DNA of 7,631 nucleotides from Verrucomicrobiota bacterium (lineage in GTDB: Bacteria; Verrucomicrobiota; Verrucomicrobiia; Chthoniobacterales; JAFAMB01): the NCBI GenBank assembly GCA_019242435.1, contig JAFAVN010000567.1:1-7631 (forward strand). Direction: 5' to 3'. Both the position numbers and the translations under genes were made by a program. This document shows, one piece after another, positions 6,545-7,631 of this stretch (within the stretch, counting starts at the first letter, position 1; every line of letters begins with the position of its first letter). The notes beneath the pieces are model-generated. The model was given only the letters and a program-made list of their open reading frames with translations, was not told the origin of the DNA and made no database searches.

Positions 6545-6549
6545 GGGAG
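6545..6549 (+). promoter_or_regulatory. Ribosome binding site of the exported repeat protein
   Basis: GGGAG lies 6 nt before ATG 6556. It supports that ATG even though it leaves an unusually long N-terminal region before the signal sequence. Confidence 0.6.
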
Positions 6550-6555
6550 TCGAAT

Positions 6556-7512
6556 ATGCACGAGAGAGAACTCAACTGCGCTACCATTGAAGTGGTAAGC
6601 AAAGTGGGTATCAGCGGCAGGGCTGCTGATGGAATCAAACGCGGCTCGCAAACTGAAGAAAAAGGATGCTATTGGCGCATCGCCAGTTCAGCCATTCTCG
6701 GATGCTTGATGGCAGTTGGTCTTTTGGTCGCCCTGATAGCACCTTTACCCGCAAGCGCGGACGACGACAAAGACTCAGGTAATGGACGCAGGGACAACGA
6801 TAAAGGCATACGCGCGGAAATTGCGGCTTTGAAGGGGCAAGTGGCCGCGCTGCAGGAGCAAGTCAACAGTCTGCAATCCAGCAACACCGCGCTGCAGAAA
6901 CAACTGGCTACCGTGCAATCCAATCACGCGCTTCTACTCGGGCCTTTTGTTAATGTCGATCCTAACCCTGAGATTGGCGTGATAGGACCGAATATCATTT
7001 TCAGCGGTGCCAATATCCATATTATCAGCGGCTCGGGCGCCACCAACGATAATAACAGTCCCACCGGACTTGGCAATTTGATCATCGGCTATGACGAACC
7101 GCCAAACTTTGGGATGCCCCTCGATCCCCGCAGCGACCGCCGCGGCTCGCACAACCTGGTCATTGGACCTGGCAACCGCTTTACTCAGGCTGCTTACGGC
7201 GGTTTCGTGGCAGGAAGCGAAAACACCATTAGCAGCGCCTCCACCAGCGTCAGCGGTGGCTGGGTTAACACCGCCAGCGGCATTTTCTCCATTGTCTGTG
7301 GCGGTACTGACAATGCCGCCAGCGGCGTCTATACCAGCGTCCTGGGCGGCATAGGCAACACTGCCGAGGGCGGTCCTCCCCCCACGGCCGGCTCCAGCGT
7401 CGTGGGTGGCGAAAGTAACACTGCGAGTGGACGAGTGTCGGTTGTCCTCGGCGGTGGGGCTGTCATCAACAACACGGACGACTCAATCGCGCCGCAGCCG
7501 CCCTTTCCTTGA
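6556..7512 (+). CDS. Exported coiled-coil protein with 15-residue glycine-rich (YadA-head-like) repeats
   Basis: Function unknown. Residues 1-40 form a long polar N-region. Residues about 41-69 look like a signal sequence (hydrophobic AILGCLMAVGLLVALIAPL, then PASA before an Asp-rich stretch), so cleavage is likely near residue 69. Residues about 84-120 form a coiled coil with heptad-like Leu/Val spacing. Residues about 127-215 are Gly/Asn-rich with strand-like segments (PNIIFSGANIHIISGSG, GLGNLIIGYDE, SHNLVIGPG). Residues 217 to about 302 contain a repeat of 15 residues with core VxGGxxNTASG, starting at 232, 247, 262 and 282. The unit at 262 carries a 5-residue Pro-rich insertion. The pattern resembles the left-handed beta-roll heads of trimeric autotransporters, but no C-terminal YadA-type barrel is present and the protein ends in a short Pro-rich tail. 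I recall similar unnamed secreted proteins from Acidobacteria-like genomes. It probably forms a secreted or surface trimer. No link to CO oxidation is evident. Confidence 0.75.
   Translation: MHERELNCATIEVVSKVGISGRAADGIKRGSQTEEKGCYWRIASSAILGCLMAVGLLVALIAPLPASADDDKDSGNGRRDNDKGIRAEIAALKGQVAALQEQVNSLQSSNTALQKQLATVQSNHALLLGPFVNVDPNPEIGVIGPNIIFSGANIHIISGSGATNDNNSPTGLGNLIIGYDEPPNFGMPLDPRSDRRGSHNLVIGPGNRFTQAAYGGFVAGSENTISSASTSVSGGWVNTASGIFSIVCGGTDNAASGVYTSVLGGIGNTAEGGPPPTAGSSVVGGESNTASGRVSVVLGGGAVINNTDDSIAPQPPFP
7249..7461 (+). repeat. Degenerate 45-bp coding repeats
   Basis: Units begin at 7249, 7294, 7339 and 7399, with a partial one at 7444. Each encodes a V-x-GG-x-x-N-x-A-x-G block of 15 residues; the third is lengthened by 15 bp. 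The units are diverged in DNA but keep the Gly-Gly and Asn positions, which points to selection on the protein fold rather than recent duplication. Confidence 0.7.
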
Positions 7513-7631
7513 TTCTGATTCGGGAACGTCATGCTGGAGGCTTGGAGACATGGCATCCACGATTAGACCGGAAGACTAGGTTAGTTGGGCAGAATAACAG
7601 TAACTCCCCGATGGTTGTGGCGTCGGCAAGG
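7513..7631. other. No recognisable feature
   Basis: The last 119 bases follow the stop of the repeat protein. I see no supported reading frame, strong hairpin or tRNA. The first gene beyond the window edge is not visible. Confidence 0.5.

Larger units (their letters stand above)
6263..6555. other. 293-nt intergenic region with small palindromes and no convincing gene
   Basis: Separates the cox operon from the exported repeat protein. It holds an orphan Shine-Dalgarno-like AAGGAGGA (6270-6277) with no suitable start codon after it, a short GC hairpin followed by ATTTTAT (6346-6363), a TCTAGAA palindrome (6414-6428) and a second hairpin (6442-6458). The longest reading frame I noted is 42 codons (6364-6492), which chance could explain. 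The promoter of the next gene presumably lies here, but I could not identify convincing -35 and -10 boxes. Confidence 0.6.

Noticed and set aside
7249..7461. CRISPR-like or recent tandem array
   Set aside because: Spacing is an in-frame 45 bp with no separate spacers. Conservation is at the protein level, as expected for a structural repeat.

Overview
The window carries the 3' part of an aerobic carbon monoxide dehydrogenase (cox) operon, all on the + strand, followed by one unrelated gene for an exported repeat protein. It opens inside coxL, the Mo/Cu catalytic subunit, whose active-site loop reads AYRCSFR. That is the form I signature of true CO dehydrogenases, as opposed to the form II/xanthine-dehydrogenase-like paralogues. 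The order is then coxG (SRPBCC protein linked to membrane attachment and quinone transfer), coxD (MoxR-type AAA+ ATPase), coxE (VWA/MIDAS partner of CoxD), coxF (XdhC family with a C-terminal YHS domain) and a mocA-like molybdopterin cytidylyltransferase.

Together these genes cover catalysis (CoxL), coupling to the respiratory membrane (CoxG), post-translational assembly of the copper-sulfur-molybdenum centre (CoxD, CoxE, CoxF) and production of the molybdopterin cytosine dinucleotide cofactor (MocA). The medium (CoxM, FAD) and small (CoxS, 2Fe-2S) subunits are not in the window and may lie upstream of base 1. Spacing is operon-like: 38 nt for coxL-coxG, a probable 4-nt overlap for coxG-coxD, 52 nt for coxD-coxE, 3 nt for coxE-coxF and 92 nt for coxF-mocA.

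The coxF-mocA junction is unusual. A 29-nt imperfect inverted repeat has one arm inside the coxF 3' end and the other just before mocA, with a perfect 8-bp hairpin near its centre. It looks like an interspersed palindromic element that now encodes the CoxF tail.

Bases 6263-6555 have no convincing gene but contain several small palindromes. A 318-aa exported protein follows (6556-7512), with a signal peptide, a coiled coil and 15-residue glycine-rich repeats resembling a trimeric-autotransporter head but without a membrane anchor. The last 119 bases show nothing I can call.

The organism is probably an aerobic soil-type bacterium that uses CO as a supplementary energy source. Moderate GC, the interspersed repeat and the exported repeat protein would fit Acidobacteriota, Verrucomicrobiota or a similar Gram-negative lineage, but this placement is a weak inference. 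No wholly new system is evident. The most interesting points are the CoxF-YHS fusion, the repeat-derived tail and the non-ATG start of coxD.
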